Of a DNA stretch of 60,000 nucleotides, positions 48,939 through 59,308 are shown one piece after another. The notes under the pieces were generated by a model. It was given only the letters and a program-made list of their open reading frames with translations. It was not told where the DNA came from and ran no database searches. The DNA is taken from positions 42,162,001-42,222,000 of the forward strand of contig OX485806.1 in the NCBI GenBank assembly GCA_950295325.1, read 5' to 3'. Source of the stretch: Polytrichum commune (lineage: Eukaryota > Streptophyta > Polytrichopsida > Polytrichales > Polytrichaceae). Both the position numbers and the translations under genes were made by a program. The first letter of the stretch is position 1, and every line of letters starts with the position of its first letter.

Positions 48939-49351
48939 CTCTAACAAACATCTGGAGCAAACACATCTTATATATCATTTTCAAGTCTGTCAGAATTAAC
49001 ATCTATGCGCCATCGTTATGTTCACATTTTCTTGTATTTAGATAGTTAATCTGCAGTTACTTAAAGTGATCCTTTGTTAATCCACCCTGCATTCATACAC
49101 TACAAAATCCTTTTCTACATAATCGTATCCTTCCATGTCAGATAATTCGTGGTGATAAAGGGATGACTACTATTGTAGTACATTCTATTCATACATGAAA
49201 CAGGTTGTCCAGAATTTACATAAATAACTATTGACTATTAATTGATCTATCAGGTTATCTAATATTCGGGCATTGCTGTCTACCCTAGGTGTATATAATA
49301 CCCGATTACTTGTACCCATTCTTTCATTTCATCTCATCATATTCTTCTCCA
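48939..49351. promoter_or_regulatory. Divergent intergenic region of the Mutator-like element
   Basis: About 410 bp separates the minus-strand fusion gene from the first plus-strand frame. It is AT-rich and must hold promoters for both directions if both are expressed. A GTGTATATAATACC block near 49290 could serve as a TATA box for the plus strand. The assignment is by position only. Confidence 0.4.
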
Positions 49352-49663
49352 ATGGGTACTGACTCAAGTCTCCCGAGCCTTGCTCCTTTAGGTGCTCCTA
49401 GTGCATCACAAATCCACATCACATCGTCGATTGATGGTTTTCCAGACGTCAACAACATGAAGATTCTAAACCCACCTTACTACTCAGTTACTCTGGTGGT
49501 CGCAATTCAGAGTCCACATCCCGGGACTCCATCTTTGCAGACGGATGTTGCAACGCTGATAGAGGACAAGTCTACTTTACAAACTCATGCCTATTCTAGA
49601 GTAGGGGTTATTAAACCGGGCACTTACTCTAGATCTCTATTAAGGCAGGCCCCACGTCCCTAA
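49352..49663 (+). CDS. Small hypothetical protein upstream of the transposase
   Basis: A 103-codon frame begins with ATG at 49352, about 60 bp after a TATA-like block, and ends with TAA at 49661-49663. The product has no signal peptide or membrane segment. Its part VGVIKPGTYSRSL resembles VGAFWLLKPGKYRVYG near the N terminus of the transposase, and both follow a VTL/VTI strand, so it may be a duplicated or alternative 5' exon. I recognise no family. It could also be the first exon of the transposase gene. Confidence 0.4.
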   Translation: MGTDSSLPSLAPLGAPSASQIHITSSIDGFPDVNNMKILNPPYYSVTLVVAIQSPHPGTPSLQTDVATLIEDKSTLQTHAYSRVGVIKPGTYSRSLLRQAPRP

Positions 49664-50195
49664 GGTCAGGGACTCGGTTGCGCAGGATGCACTGCAGTTC
49701 ATAGTTTAGGGATTGACCATTGTCATAAACATGACGGTGACAAAAATGGCAAAGGGCCCCATAAGCGTCTTCGTCGTTAATCACAATGTAGCATTCTAAT
49801 ATTATTGCCAAGCTACTATCATGCTCTCCACATTATTCTTATGACCTTATTTGCCAATATATATTATAATTAACAATGTTTAGAATGTATGCCTGTTATT
49901 GGATTGTACTATTTGATATGTATGCCTGTTATAGGATTCTACTATTCGGTTTCTTGCCTATCTCGGACTTGCATCCAAAATTGGTTTTTCAGCCGTCTTT
50001 CAGCTTATTCTGCATGACTCTGAAATTCCGCTTGCTGGTACATAAATTACCAGATTGCACAGTAAATTCTTTCCTGTTATATATTCTCTCCATTTCAATG
50101 TTTAGAGTACTTGTTTTGTTCAGAATTCAGTGGTTTACTATGGCCCTGCTTCGTGCTGAACCTCATTCTGTTCCGGTCCTCTTTCCATTAGGTGA

Positions 50196-53100
50196 AGACG
50201 GTCATGCTATAGTCACTGTGCAACATTGAGTTTGAGGTTTCAATATCGTGAGGTCACTATCTTTGTCGAAGAAGAAGTTTTTGACGATCATACCGGTCTA
50301 CTTTCACATGCAATTCGTCAAACTAAGGTAGAGAATGACGTCGGTGCGTTCTGGTTGCTGAAGCCTGGAAAATATCGTGTATATGGAGTCTCAGAGTCTA
50401 TGTTAGAGTGTTCGACTGAACTTCTAACACCTAAGGAGTCGTCCACTGTTAGCATTGAGAGACCGGTCCTGGCTAGGGTCAAAATTGAGCCCGGTCTAAA
50501 TACAATATATGAGTTGAGTGATGATTCCGACGGCGATGTTGAATTCCTAAAATCAAAGAGGAAAGTCCCAGTTTTGCTCTCTCTACAAGTAGTTCGCAAG
50601 GAAACAACTCCTCCTGTTAGTCCGTTTCGTAATCCTGGTCAGTCCAATGTTGTGACAAGTCATGTTGTCAGTATCATTCATTCATTGATGCGCCTTGGAG
50701 CTCGTAAGCGGTCCAAAAGTGTGTTATCTCGTATTAACTTTGATGCGATCAGACTCCAGCATATTGAATACCTTCCCCCTCGTTACAATGGGGACGTTAT
50801 ATTCGAGTTTCCACCTTTAGGTGACCATGGCCTTAATACAAAGGCCAAGCTGCTTCGTGGAATGGATAGAAGGTACGATGGCCATGCTTGGTCTCGCACA
50901 ATTACAACCAATATTCAGAATGATCTCAAGCTTTTGTTTCGTACATCTTCTTGTTTGGGCCACCTCCGTTGCGACAATCCTGCTTGTGAGTATCTTCGGC
51001 GAGACCACAGGACTTCCCAAGTGAATGAAACAGAGTGGGAAGGATTATCTGAGAAATTGTTTGAAGTAGGGTCCAAGCCTCCAACTGGTTCGACCGTTGT
51101 TTGCAAATCATGTAACGTCCCTCCCACTTGTGTTGCTGTCTGCACTACCAAGATCTACTATGTTACCGCGACACCTCACATGACGAGGGCTTGTGTGCAC
51201 TTGGGATCTCACGACCATCCCGTCAAGTCAGGTGATCATCGGGACTTCATCGATTTGACAAACACCTTGATTGGGGATCAAGTCGAACGCACCCCATCAG
51301 CCACTCGCTCCGCTATTGTGCTTGAAACTGCAAAGGAAGTACTGGGCCCACTCCTCCTTGCTAAAGAAGGTGACCCACAAAAGATCTTGGAGCTGGACGA
51401 GCTGCAAGTTATTTTCGATCGGTGTAAGCACCTCACCTCGCCCAACATTCGTAACGCAGTCACCACGTTCAGGACTATGCGTCGCTTTGGAGTCATGGAC
51501 AATATTACCAAGTTACGCGGTGCTAGCAATTGGAGGTTCATGCAGCAGAATAGGTTTCTAGGGCAAGGAGCGGACATGGACAAGGTCTTTGTCTTCAAGA
51601 TGTCTGAAGTTGGACCGGGCAGCGGCGTCGACCTCGTCCAACGAATGCAACCCGGTGGTGACTTGGAGAACTTCTAGATAATGTTTGACCATGTCAAACG
51701 GGTCAGGTCGTGGACGACAATGGCTTGCCATGTGTACGATTCCACATATTGCAGTGTCATGACCATCGCAGTATGCGACATGCAGTCTGAAGATGTTGCA
51801 GCCCAGTCAGTCGTATGGAAGACCCTGAACGCTCTCATGGCTCAACATGGAGTGGACAAAGTAAATTTTAAAGGTTTCATGGCCGACAGTGCCCAAGCCA
51901 ACTGGAATGTTGTTCGAATCATATACGGAAATGGAGATGCGTCTGAGAAGATGGTGGATAGAGAGAGGACTTGTCTTTTCCATTGGACGCAGTCCTTGGA
52001 GAAACATACCAAGGCCGATATCCGTCAAGACCTGCAACATCAGCATCGAATACTATGCCAGCAATACAAGAATGCGAAATCGATGGCGGAGGCCGAGACA
52101 AAGTATTTGGCAATTCGGGCATGGTGGATGTCATCCGGGGCAACAACTGAACAAGGTCTACCTCGACTTGAGCTTTGGCTGGCCTTCTGGCATTTCCGTT
52201 ACCGCCAATGGGGTGGATTTATGGAGTTGGTAAGTCTATACTTCCCTCTATATTTCCTGTATAGTTCCCATTTTATGGTTCAACTACATTAATTCCGCCA
52301 TTATTCTAATTCGGACTGTATGGGCATTGCAGGATCTAAGTGAAGCTGAACTAGCGGAAATGCCATCCTATAACCTTGCTGAATCTATCCACAACAAGTG
52401 GAAGCAGCAATCTGGCGATCAGGGCAGCGACCTTTATGTGGCAACAATCGATGACTTCGTGCGTGCTTTCATGCAGTGCTCAGCATATTCCCAATTCCTA
52501 AAAGGAGAGAACCCTGGAACTGGACCGTCAAAAGAGGAATTGAAGCTGAGGCGTGCTCAGAGGTCAGCCGTAAAAACAGGAATCTCGAAACCGCTGCATG
52601 AGGCCATCTTGAAGATGCCTGGCGGTGACGAGTGGTGCACCAGGACTCCCCACCTCGAAGGGGAAGAGGTATTTGTTTCTATGAAGCGTAAACCGGATAC
52701 TGCTTTTGGTGACGAACGTGAATCTCACAGGCCAGACAAAATCAGTATATCCCGACCACGCGTCCAAACCAAATCTGCCCGACTGAACGATTCTCCACCT
52801 CCTGTGACAACTCCAGATTCTCCCACAACTGCAGATGAAGACCAACCGCAATTTCCAACACACGACGCTCCGCAGCGGGTGGATCGGCACCACGTCACCG
52901 CGATTGAGGAGACATTATGCAACCCTGCCCAGTGGCACATCGCACGGCTGCCTAAGACATCTACGAAGGCTTGCTTTGCTCTACAAGCAATCACCAAGAA
53001 GAAGTGCGTCGCTCGGATTGTACAAGACGGGAAGAGCACCGCTGCACCTACCTACTTAGGCCTCATGGATAACTATTGGAAGAAGAGATTGGACCCTCAA

Positions 53101-53780
53101 GACTTCTTTTTCTGCAATGACGACATTGAGAGATGCGTTAAGGGTACAAAAAAGAGGTGGGTGGTCTCAGTCCCAAACGTTCCAGAGGTATGGCCGGTTA
53201 AGTCGGGACCAACTTAACCTGCAAAAAGATCCTCTCTTTAGAAAACGCAGGATTTAGACTGCCCCAGCGGAAGGAGATGACACCTTCCAGAATTTTTCAG
53301 GACAACCCGTTACCTTTGGACTTAGCAAGCTACACGACTCCTGCATATCCAGATGAGTTTCCCACCCGGCGTTCAGGGAAGTTCATTAGGCGCAACAAGA
53401 AGGCCCCGTCATCAAAACACGCCAATAATTGTGCCTCAGCCCTATCATTGAAAGCCAAAGTGCACAAACTGTGCATGCTTCCAGCCCCTGCCTTAGGATG
53501 CATCGTCTCTTTGGATTCTGGCACGCCCCCAAAGGTTCAACAATACTACTTGACGATTTCGCAACTGCCAGCATGCACTTGTCCTAACTTCAAGGACATG
53601 GCGACTAAAGCAATTGGAAAAAGGGGTCAATGGGCCAACTGTAAGCATTTGTACTATTTGTTTACTGTAGTGTGTGGTTTGGACTCAGATTCAGACACGT
53701 TCATTCATGCAGCTAGTTTTAGCTTCAACGAAGTGAAGCGAGTTTTGGATGCTGGTTTATTGAAGTACCTTGACTCTTAG
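50196..53780 (+). CDS. Mutator-like transposase with SWIM zinc finger
   Basis: Exons about 50196-52229, 52333-53187 and 53268-53780 join in phase across GT-AG introns of 103 and 80 bp, giving about 1,120 codons. The start is unresolved; no ATG opens the frame early and an upstream exon is likely. Counting from 50226, a Cys/His cluster spans about residues 238-330 (LRCDNPACEY, CKSC, CVAVC, HLGSHDH), as in WRKY/GCM1-like DNA-binding modules. The DDE core has candidate Asp in VYDSTY (about 505), Asp in FMADSAQANW (about 553), a CLFH motif (about 583) and Glu in NLAESIHNKWK (about 684). The SWIM finger is CTC ... CKH (about 1055-1078). A TAG at 51675-51677 lies just before the core. A transposase of this type would cut at the terminal inverted repeats. 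Confidence 0.78.
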
Positions 53781-54195
53781 AGTTTTCTGTTTCTTTAAAG
53801 AAACATATGTATGCAAGATTTTTTATAATCATGATGTAGTGATACTAAAAGGGCCACTACAAGACATTTGACGCACCACATGTATTTCTCTTTTCCAAAG
53901 TTGCGTGACCTTTTTGGAGTACCACTAATTCTCCCTGTACTGAAACAGTATGTGTTTGACTTGAGACAAACCCATATTTACTGATATTAGTTCCAAATGT
54001 TCAATTTAAGCCCCTAAACCATATTTTTCACTGATACAATAACATTTTTTCCTATATCATAGCCCTTAATTGTCCACGGTCATAGGTCCCACTGTTCACT
54101 AAGTTTAGAAGAAAAAAATTACTTAAAATACATTTAGTCCAAATATACCCTAAACTTACTGCTTAAAATAACATTTTAATCAAAATATCGCGGAA
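53781..54195. other. Right subterminal region of the Mutator-like element
   Basis: About 415 bp of AT-rich sequence with no gene lies between the transposase stop and the right terminal repeat. A CCACGGTCATAGG motif near 54075 is the inverted counterpart of motifs near the left end. No CTCGG-N2-CCGAG palindrome is seen here. Confidence 0.6.
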
Positions 54196-54237
54196 GTTAC
54201 TGCTCACCGCTCACCGCTCGCAAAATAGCTTCGTCCT
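54196..54237 (-). repeat. Right terminal inverted repeat of the Mutator-like element
   Basis: Read on the minus strand it starts AGGACGAAGCTATTTTGCGA and continues GCGGTGAGCGGTGAGCAGTAA. Further in, CCTATGACCGTGG (54073-54087, minus) matches CCTATGACCGCGG near 35110 and CCTATAACCGTGG near 35184 at the left end, an inner inverted motif. Confidence 0.85.
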
Positions 54238-54484
54238 AAAGGTCGCTTGAACTCAAGCATTGTCCATAACTAAGTTGAACAAATTGCTTGTTTTTAATCT
54301 TTTCACTTCCAATAACTCGAGTCCCACAATTAACTCGACTAAATCCATGTTAACATGAAACACACTGAACTTAACTAAATCCAAACTCTTGTCATTTTAA
54401 GCTACTCACACAACCCAATAACTAAATTCTAACGATTTTAGAGGTTAAGAAGACATGTGGGCACGAATTCGGGCTCACACCTTT

Positions 54485-54800
54485 GTTAGAAGGTAAGCCC
54501 AAACTTGTTGGCAAGAAACTCGGTAGGGTTAACTTTGCTTCAACTTCCAATTCCAAGCTCAAGCAATTATTTCAAAAACATCGAATCTTGGAGGACGCAC
54601 AAAAAATGTGGTGACAATTGTTACTCCAAGTGAAGTAATTCCAACCAGATTAAGATGATGTCTAATGCATGAATGTAGTAAGATATGGAGTATGAACAAA
54701 GTTAACTTAAATGAAGGAAATTCTGTAAAGGGTGGGACTTATACCAAGTTCATTTGTTTAAAAAATCTAAACACAACTAAAGAATGAATTAGGAATGTGT
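54485..54800 (+). repeat. Dispersed repeat family, copy 2, right part
   Basis: The sequence resumes the repeat broken at 33690 and matches 22900-23240 (GTCTAATGCATGAATGTAGT against GCCTAATATGTAAATGTAGT; AAGGGTGGGACTT in both). No gene is present. Confidence 0.65.
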
Positions 54801-54889
54801 GGTGACAATTGGTATTCAAGTGAAATAACAATCCACAAGATTGGGTGGATGGGTTGATTATTCCTGTGCCTTTAAGCAATGAGTTTACA

Positions 54890-55255
54890 ATTCTTATAAT
54901 GCAGAAAATTAATGCAGAGGTTTAATGTAAAAGACTAATGTAGAATACTAATAATAATTTAGAGATCAATGCAAAACACTAATGCAAAACACTAATGTAG
55001 AGCCTAATGCAAAACCTAATGCACAAAAACTAATGTAAAAGAATATTGTGGAGGACTAACGCATAACACTAACGCATAAACTAATGCAAAAAAGTAATAT
55101 AGAAGACCAATGGAGAAAACTAAAACATGAGACTAATGCAAATTCTAATGCAAAACATAATATAGAACCTAATAAAAAACATTAATGTAAAATATAATGT
55201 ATTAATATAAAATATGAATACATGATACTAACACAAAGCCTAATGCAGAACCTAT
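54890..55255 (+). repeat. AATG-type minisatellite
   Basis: About 25 degenerate copies of a 12-18-bp word of the form ACTAATGCAAAAC follow each other with small length changes. The array ends exactly where a minus-strand LTR end begins. Confidence 0.8.
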
Positions 55256-57069
55256 TGTAAGCAAGAATCATCAACCACCCTTGAATGCGTCCTAGTCCGG
55301 GTGAAGAACCCTCCTTCACATAACCTAGTTTATAACTCACATGTGCACCTTTGTTCCATTTAATGGTGAGAGAAGTGGTGTGTATAACACCATTTTCATT
55401 AAGAAACAACAAGAATTTACAAATCTCGAGTCATTCATAATGTCACTAAATTGTGAGGCCTAATTGTCTCGCCTTCTTATTGCCTCTAAGTGCTCTAATG
55501 CCACCTACCAACAATTGCACCACAGTTGTGCACATTCCCCTTATATAATGTCCAACATGCAACACCTCCAATCACATGCCTTGCCACCTTCCAATTACAC
55601 TCGATGCATGAGGGGAGGACATCTCCGTGTCAACAACCACCATGGGAACTGAATGCTTTGCATTTCCTCAAGCAGAGTCTCGAAGGAGCCTCTCAACCTT
55701 GACCAACAATTCAACTGCAATCTCAAGCCCACTCCTACTGAGTAGCACATGCCATTGTATGTGACCTCAGTAGCGTCCGAAAGTTGGTCCTGCACTTTCC
55801 TTGTCAGATCGTCAGGAGTTGTCTTGCCCATAACTTCTCCCCGTAATCGAACCTCACCTGCACCTAGAATCCACTAGGCAGCGCTTTCAAGACAGAGCAA
55901 GCTAATACACCCTTGTTGCTACACCCAAAAGCGTCGCCTGCCCTTCTTTCTTTGCAGACCAAAGTACAAGCCTTCAACCAACATCCCTTGTAGCTGCCCT
56001 GGATCCTTCATACCAAAAATTCACCAACACCCATGAAGCCTTGTCATCTTCCACATGCTTGTCTAAGGGTCGTTCCGGAGCAACTGCTTTCCGACTCTTG
56101 GGTCCACTGTGGGTGCCAACATTAGCTCCGCTGCCAGTGCGACGTCCTTCGGTTTCACTTGCACCCCGCTCAACCCTACATTTCCTTCCCACAACCAAAA
56201 GCCAACCTACCTAACCCCCACCTTAATCAATTGAACAAAAAAACCACAACATTATCTAGGCAATTGAAAAGGGACCCCATCGCAAGTACTTCTTCTTAGC
56301 CTGCCTATCCCTTAGCAACAACACCAACACTATTACCTTAGCAACTCCTTGGACTTTGCCTCCAAGCAACTGGGAATAATTTCAGCAGTGATTTTCTTAG
56401 TGGTGTTTTCACATCCATACCACAAAACAGGGCCCAACCAACTCTGCGACAATGTAGTTTATTTCTTAGCTTCTCCATGAGATGACCTGTTTGGCACAAC
56501 AAACTCAGTCGGATCACACACTCGATGTCGGTTGAATGGCCCTAGTGACCATACCTGGCAACCTAACTGGAGGGAGTTTGGTGCACGATTCATTCCCACC
56601 GTATCATCCCCACTCATTTACAGACCACTTTTATGAATCCCCATCCCCAATCGTGCTTGTATGGCAAAAACCTACGCCTACGGTTGGAACACAGATCCCA
56701 CCCTTCTGCTACCACTAACCGAAGATTCATCCTTCTTACTACATGACTTGACTTCATCAGCAATTCACTATCAAAATACCGCCTAGGCCATCATGATTGC
56801 ACATGGCACTCTTCTCACTATTACCATGGGAGTTGAAGATGAGGATGAACTAATCATCATAAGTAACCAAGTGAACCTCACTCGCTCCAAAGCCGAAGCT
56901 CTGCAAGCACCACTTCGATGGTTGCACTACATGCCAAGATAACAAAGCACTCTAGGTTGTTCCATGATTGTTATTAATAGCCCTCCACATGATTATTTAA
57001 CCTAGACATTCGCACTAAAGACTAATTCACTCCTAAACCACACTGAGAATCAAGGGATCAAAAGATAGG
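55256..57069 (-). mobile_element. Minus-strand LTR, partial
   Basis: The left edge (TGTAAGCAAGAATC, then CACCCTTGAATGCGTCCTAG and TCCGGGTGAAG) is the reverse complement of the 3' end block shared by the LTRs of this window. I could not find the opposite end (TGTGAGCCC on the minus strand) or a target duplication, so it is probably truncated by the copia element at 57070. Frames at 55464-56718 are not recognisable genes. Confidence 0.55.
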
Positions 57070-58195
57070 TGTTGGAAGGTAGTGTTAGGTTGCATTGGTT
57101 ATATTGTCCCATATGGGTTGTCAACGTTGGTCCTAACCTACACATATAAATAAAGGCATAAAGGGAGGAGATTATCATTCTCTCCATTGTATGCAATCCT
57201 TGTGTATTGTGCTCTACCTTCTTACGCTGGTTTCTTTGCTTTCTTTTCTCATTTCCCAATAGCTTATGGGCCCACTTTTTCTTAGAGGAGAGAGATCAAC
57301 TTAGGAGTAGCTAGGAGAGAGCCAGATCTGATCGGAGGCATTTTGGAGGTGTTTCAAGGTTTTGGTGGATTTTTGGAATTTTAGAGCACTTTTGGAGCGC
57401 CTTGGAGCATTTTTGGACATTTGGACCCGCGTGGAGGATTCATTTTGTTGAGGTTCATTGTATCTTGAATGCCTAAGTGAGATTGATTCGCATTTGAGAG
57501 TTTGAGGTGATTAACGTTCCAAGAGGCTAAGTTGTGCACTCTTGATGGTTGTTGAGATATTTTGCATCTAGCTTGAGTGGAAAGATGTTGACTTGAGAGA
57601 ATCCTCTTATCTATGCTTTGTTTGAGGTCATTTGTATTCTAAGAGGCTTAGTTTTGCTCTCTTGATGGTTGTCAAGCCATTTTGCATCAAACTTGAGTGA
57701 GAAAGTGCTGACTTGAGAGAATCCTCCTATCTATGCTTTGTTTGAGGTCATTTGTGTTCCAAGAGGCTTAGTTTTGTTTTTTTGATGGTTATCAAGTCAT
57801 TTTGCACCTAACTTAAATGAAAAGGTGTTGACTTGAGAGAATCCTCCTCTTTATGCTTAGTTTAAGGTCATTTGTGTTCCAAGAGGCTTAGTTTTGTTCT
57901 CTTGATGGTTGACAAGTCATTTCGCTTCTAACTTGAGTGAGAAAGTGCTCACTTGAGAAATTCCTCACTTCAATGCTTAGTTTTGGGTCATTTGTGTTCC
58001 AAGAGGCCTAGTATTGCTTTTTTGATGGTTATTAGATCATTCCTTATTTGATTTGAGTGTTAAGGTGCTGACTTGAGTGTGGGACAACTTTGAACAATAA
58101 TTGAGTCACTTCTACATAGTTTAGGCAATTTCTAACTTCCTTGAGGGTTTCTAAGCCCTTGTGCTACATTAAATGAATGGAAACTAACATTTGGG
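57070..58195 (+). mobile_element. Ty1/copia LTR and leader
   Basis: It begins TGTTGGAAGGTAGTGTTAGG, a copia-type LTR start, with ACACATATAAATAAAGGC near 57140 as a TATA/poly(A) region and a copia gag directly downstream. The LTR end and primer-binding site are not clear. The right half is the 120-bp tandem repeat. Confidence 0.6.
57487..58090 (+). repeat. 120-bp tandem repeat, about five units
   Basis: The block GAGGTCATTTGTGTTCCAAG recurs at 57624, 57744, 57864 and 57984 with diverged bases but an exact 120-bp period; a weaker first unit starts near 57504. Each unit contains TTGATGGTT and TGACTTGAGAGAATCCTC. Confidence 0.9.
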
Positions 58196-58422
58196 TTGAT
58201 AATGGGTTCTAGTGAAATCAATGGACTTATATGGGTTGACAAGTTCGGTGGCGAGAATTTTAACCTCTATAAGTTCAAATTGGAAATGGCCTTGTCCACC
58301 AAAGATCTTTGGGAGATCGTGGAAGGTTTGGAGTTACCACCACCTTCTACCTCGAGCGATGAAGTCAGGAAGGCATACGAGCGATGATGCAAGAAGGCCT
58401 TCACCATCATTGCCATGATTTT
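58196..58422 (+). pseudogene. Ty1/copia gag, 5' fragment
   Basis: The frame from 58202 (ATG) encodes VDKFGGENFNLYKFKLEMAL, then STKDLWEIVEGLELPPP, the start of a copia gag (UBN2-type). A TGA at 58385-58387 (Arg CGA expected) interrupts it; the frame continues CKKAFTIIAMILS to about 58422, where the dispersed 287-bp repeat begins. The rest of the element is absent. Gag would have formed the particle. Confidence 0.8.
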
Positions 58423-58709
58423 GTCGCGCACCTTTCCATGAGGAGTGCCTGAAACACCATGGGCACAAGGGGGACCCCGGAGTGACACCCGGGACTTGTG
58501 GTGCCGTTGGTGAGAGGGCCCAAGTGATCCTAGTGTGGGCAAGGGCCCCGGGCGTTGGGAACGCCTCTCACCCACGGAGACTAGGAGGCATGAGGGTGAG
58601 GCCACAAGCTATGCGTAGTTCATGGCGTGGTGATTCTAGAATGCTCAAGATCACCTCAAGCGGAGGTGTGAGCTAGGAGTTATGGCCATTTGAGTGGGGC
58701 GCTGTCCCG
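58423..58709 (-). repeat. Dispersed 287-bp repeat, copy 2
   Basis: Inverted copy of 10958-11244. It joins a copia gag on its left and a minus-strand gypsy gag on its right, breaking both reading frames. Confidence 0.7.
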
Positions 58710-59308
58710 CTGTACCATTCCACCTGCATGCTCTGGGCGATCTCAGTCGTTAGTTTCTAAATCGGAGCCTTCACCCTCTGACCGTACTTCCGGACTGATT
58801 CCGCCGGCTTCTTCGCCATCCGGCTCAACCGTCCCAGTGCTCTTGCCACACCTCCCGCTTTTCGGAAGGTCTTCAGAAATAGCTGGATGAAATCCACCCA
58901 GTCATTCCTGGTCTCGTCTAGTACATCTTGGTACCATTTCAATGCCTCCCCCTTCAACAACCCTTGGAAGATCCGGCCTTTGGCATCCGCATCCTCTTCA
59001 TTGGCGGTGGCAATGGATTCAAACTCACAGTACCAGTTGTCCACATCCTGACTTCCGGCTCCTCGGAATTGACTGTACTTAAGCCATGTAGCTGGAGCCA
59101 TTGGGGTGGCGGAAATTTCTTCCTCTTCTTCGGACTCCGTTTCCGTCCTCCCTGCTCCGTCTGGTGTGGAAAATCCGGCGACTTCTGCGGGATCCGGACT
59201 GGTCGGGGTTGACTCGTCCAATAATAACACTATGATGTCCCCTTCCAGTCTCGAGGTGGTCCGTGACCTCCAATCCAAGTTAGTGCTCGGTAAATCATGC
59301 ACTATCAC
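58710..59308 (-). pseudogene. Ty3/gypsy gag, minus strand, truncated
   Basis: The minus-strand frame encodes an acidic N terminus (TESEEEEEISATP), then FRGAGSQDVDNWYCEF, LLKGEALKWYQDV, WVDFIQLFLKTF and AESVRKYGQRVKA, a typical retrotrans_gag domain. A TAG at 58757-58759 (Gln expected) is followed in frame by KLTTEIAQSMQVEWYSG up to the repeat junction at 58709. The C-terminal part, zinc knuckle and pol are missing. It is a different gypsy family from the one at 12567-29471. Confidence 0.85.

Larger units (their letters stand above)
35041..54237 (+). mobile_element. Mutator-like DNA transposon, 19.2 kb, with methyltransferase cargo
   Basis: Terminal inverted repeats of about 40 bp bound a 19,197-bp segment and are flanked by AAAGGTCGC on both sides (35032-35040 and 54238-54246). 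A 9-bp duplication is typical of Mutator-like elements. A 12-bp reading (CCTAAAGGTCGC) is possible if the right end is taken three bases shorter. Inside are a plus-strand SWIM-type transposase gene, a divergent minus-strand gene with ParB-like and methyltransferase-like domains, a small plus-strand frame between them, subterminal repeats and two satellite-filled introns. It is nested in a solo LTR, so it arrived after that LTR. Confidence 0.88.
33691..54479 (-). mobile_element. Solo LTR, minus strand, TSD CCTTT, split by the Mutator-like element
   Basis: The left end (TGTGAGCCCGGATCACC, then CACCCTTAAGTGCGTCATAA) is the reverse complement of the 3' end typical of this LTR family. The right end (GTGGGCACGAATTCGGGCTCACA, as arms at 54457-54479) is the reverse complement of its 5' start. 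CCTTT flanks both (33686-33690 and 54480-54484). Removing the 19.2-kb insertion leaves about 1.58 kb, the size of the other LTRs. Frames at 34018-34607 are not recognisable genes. Confidence 0.85.

Noticed and set aside
48141-49045. Plus-strand frames 48141-48395, 48447-48713 and 48649-49045
   Set aside because: They are antisense to proposed exons 1-3 of the fusion gene, whose splice phases agree; the plus-strand frames have no motif.
50196-53780. Assignment of the transposase to hAT or KDZ instead of Mutator
   Set aside because: A SWIM finger after the DDE core and a 9-bp duplication favour Mutator; the 12-bp alternative keeps some doubt.
55464-56718. Frames in 55464-56718 as genes
   Set aside because: They fall in sequence that begins with an LTR end block and show no domain or splice structure.
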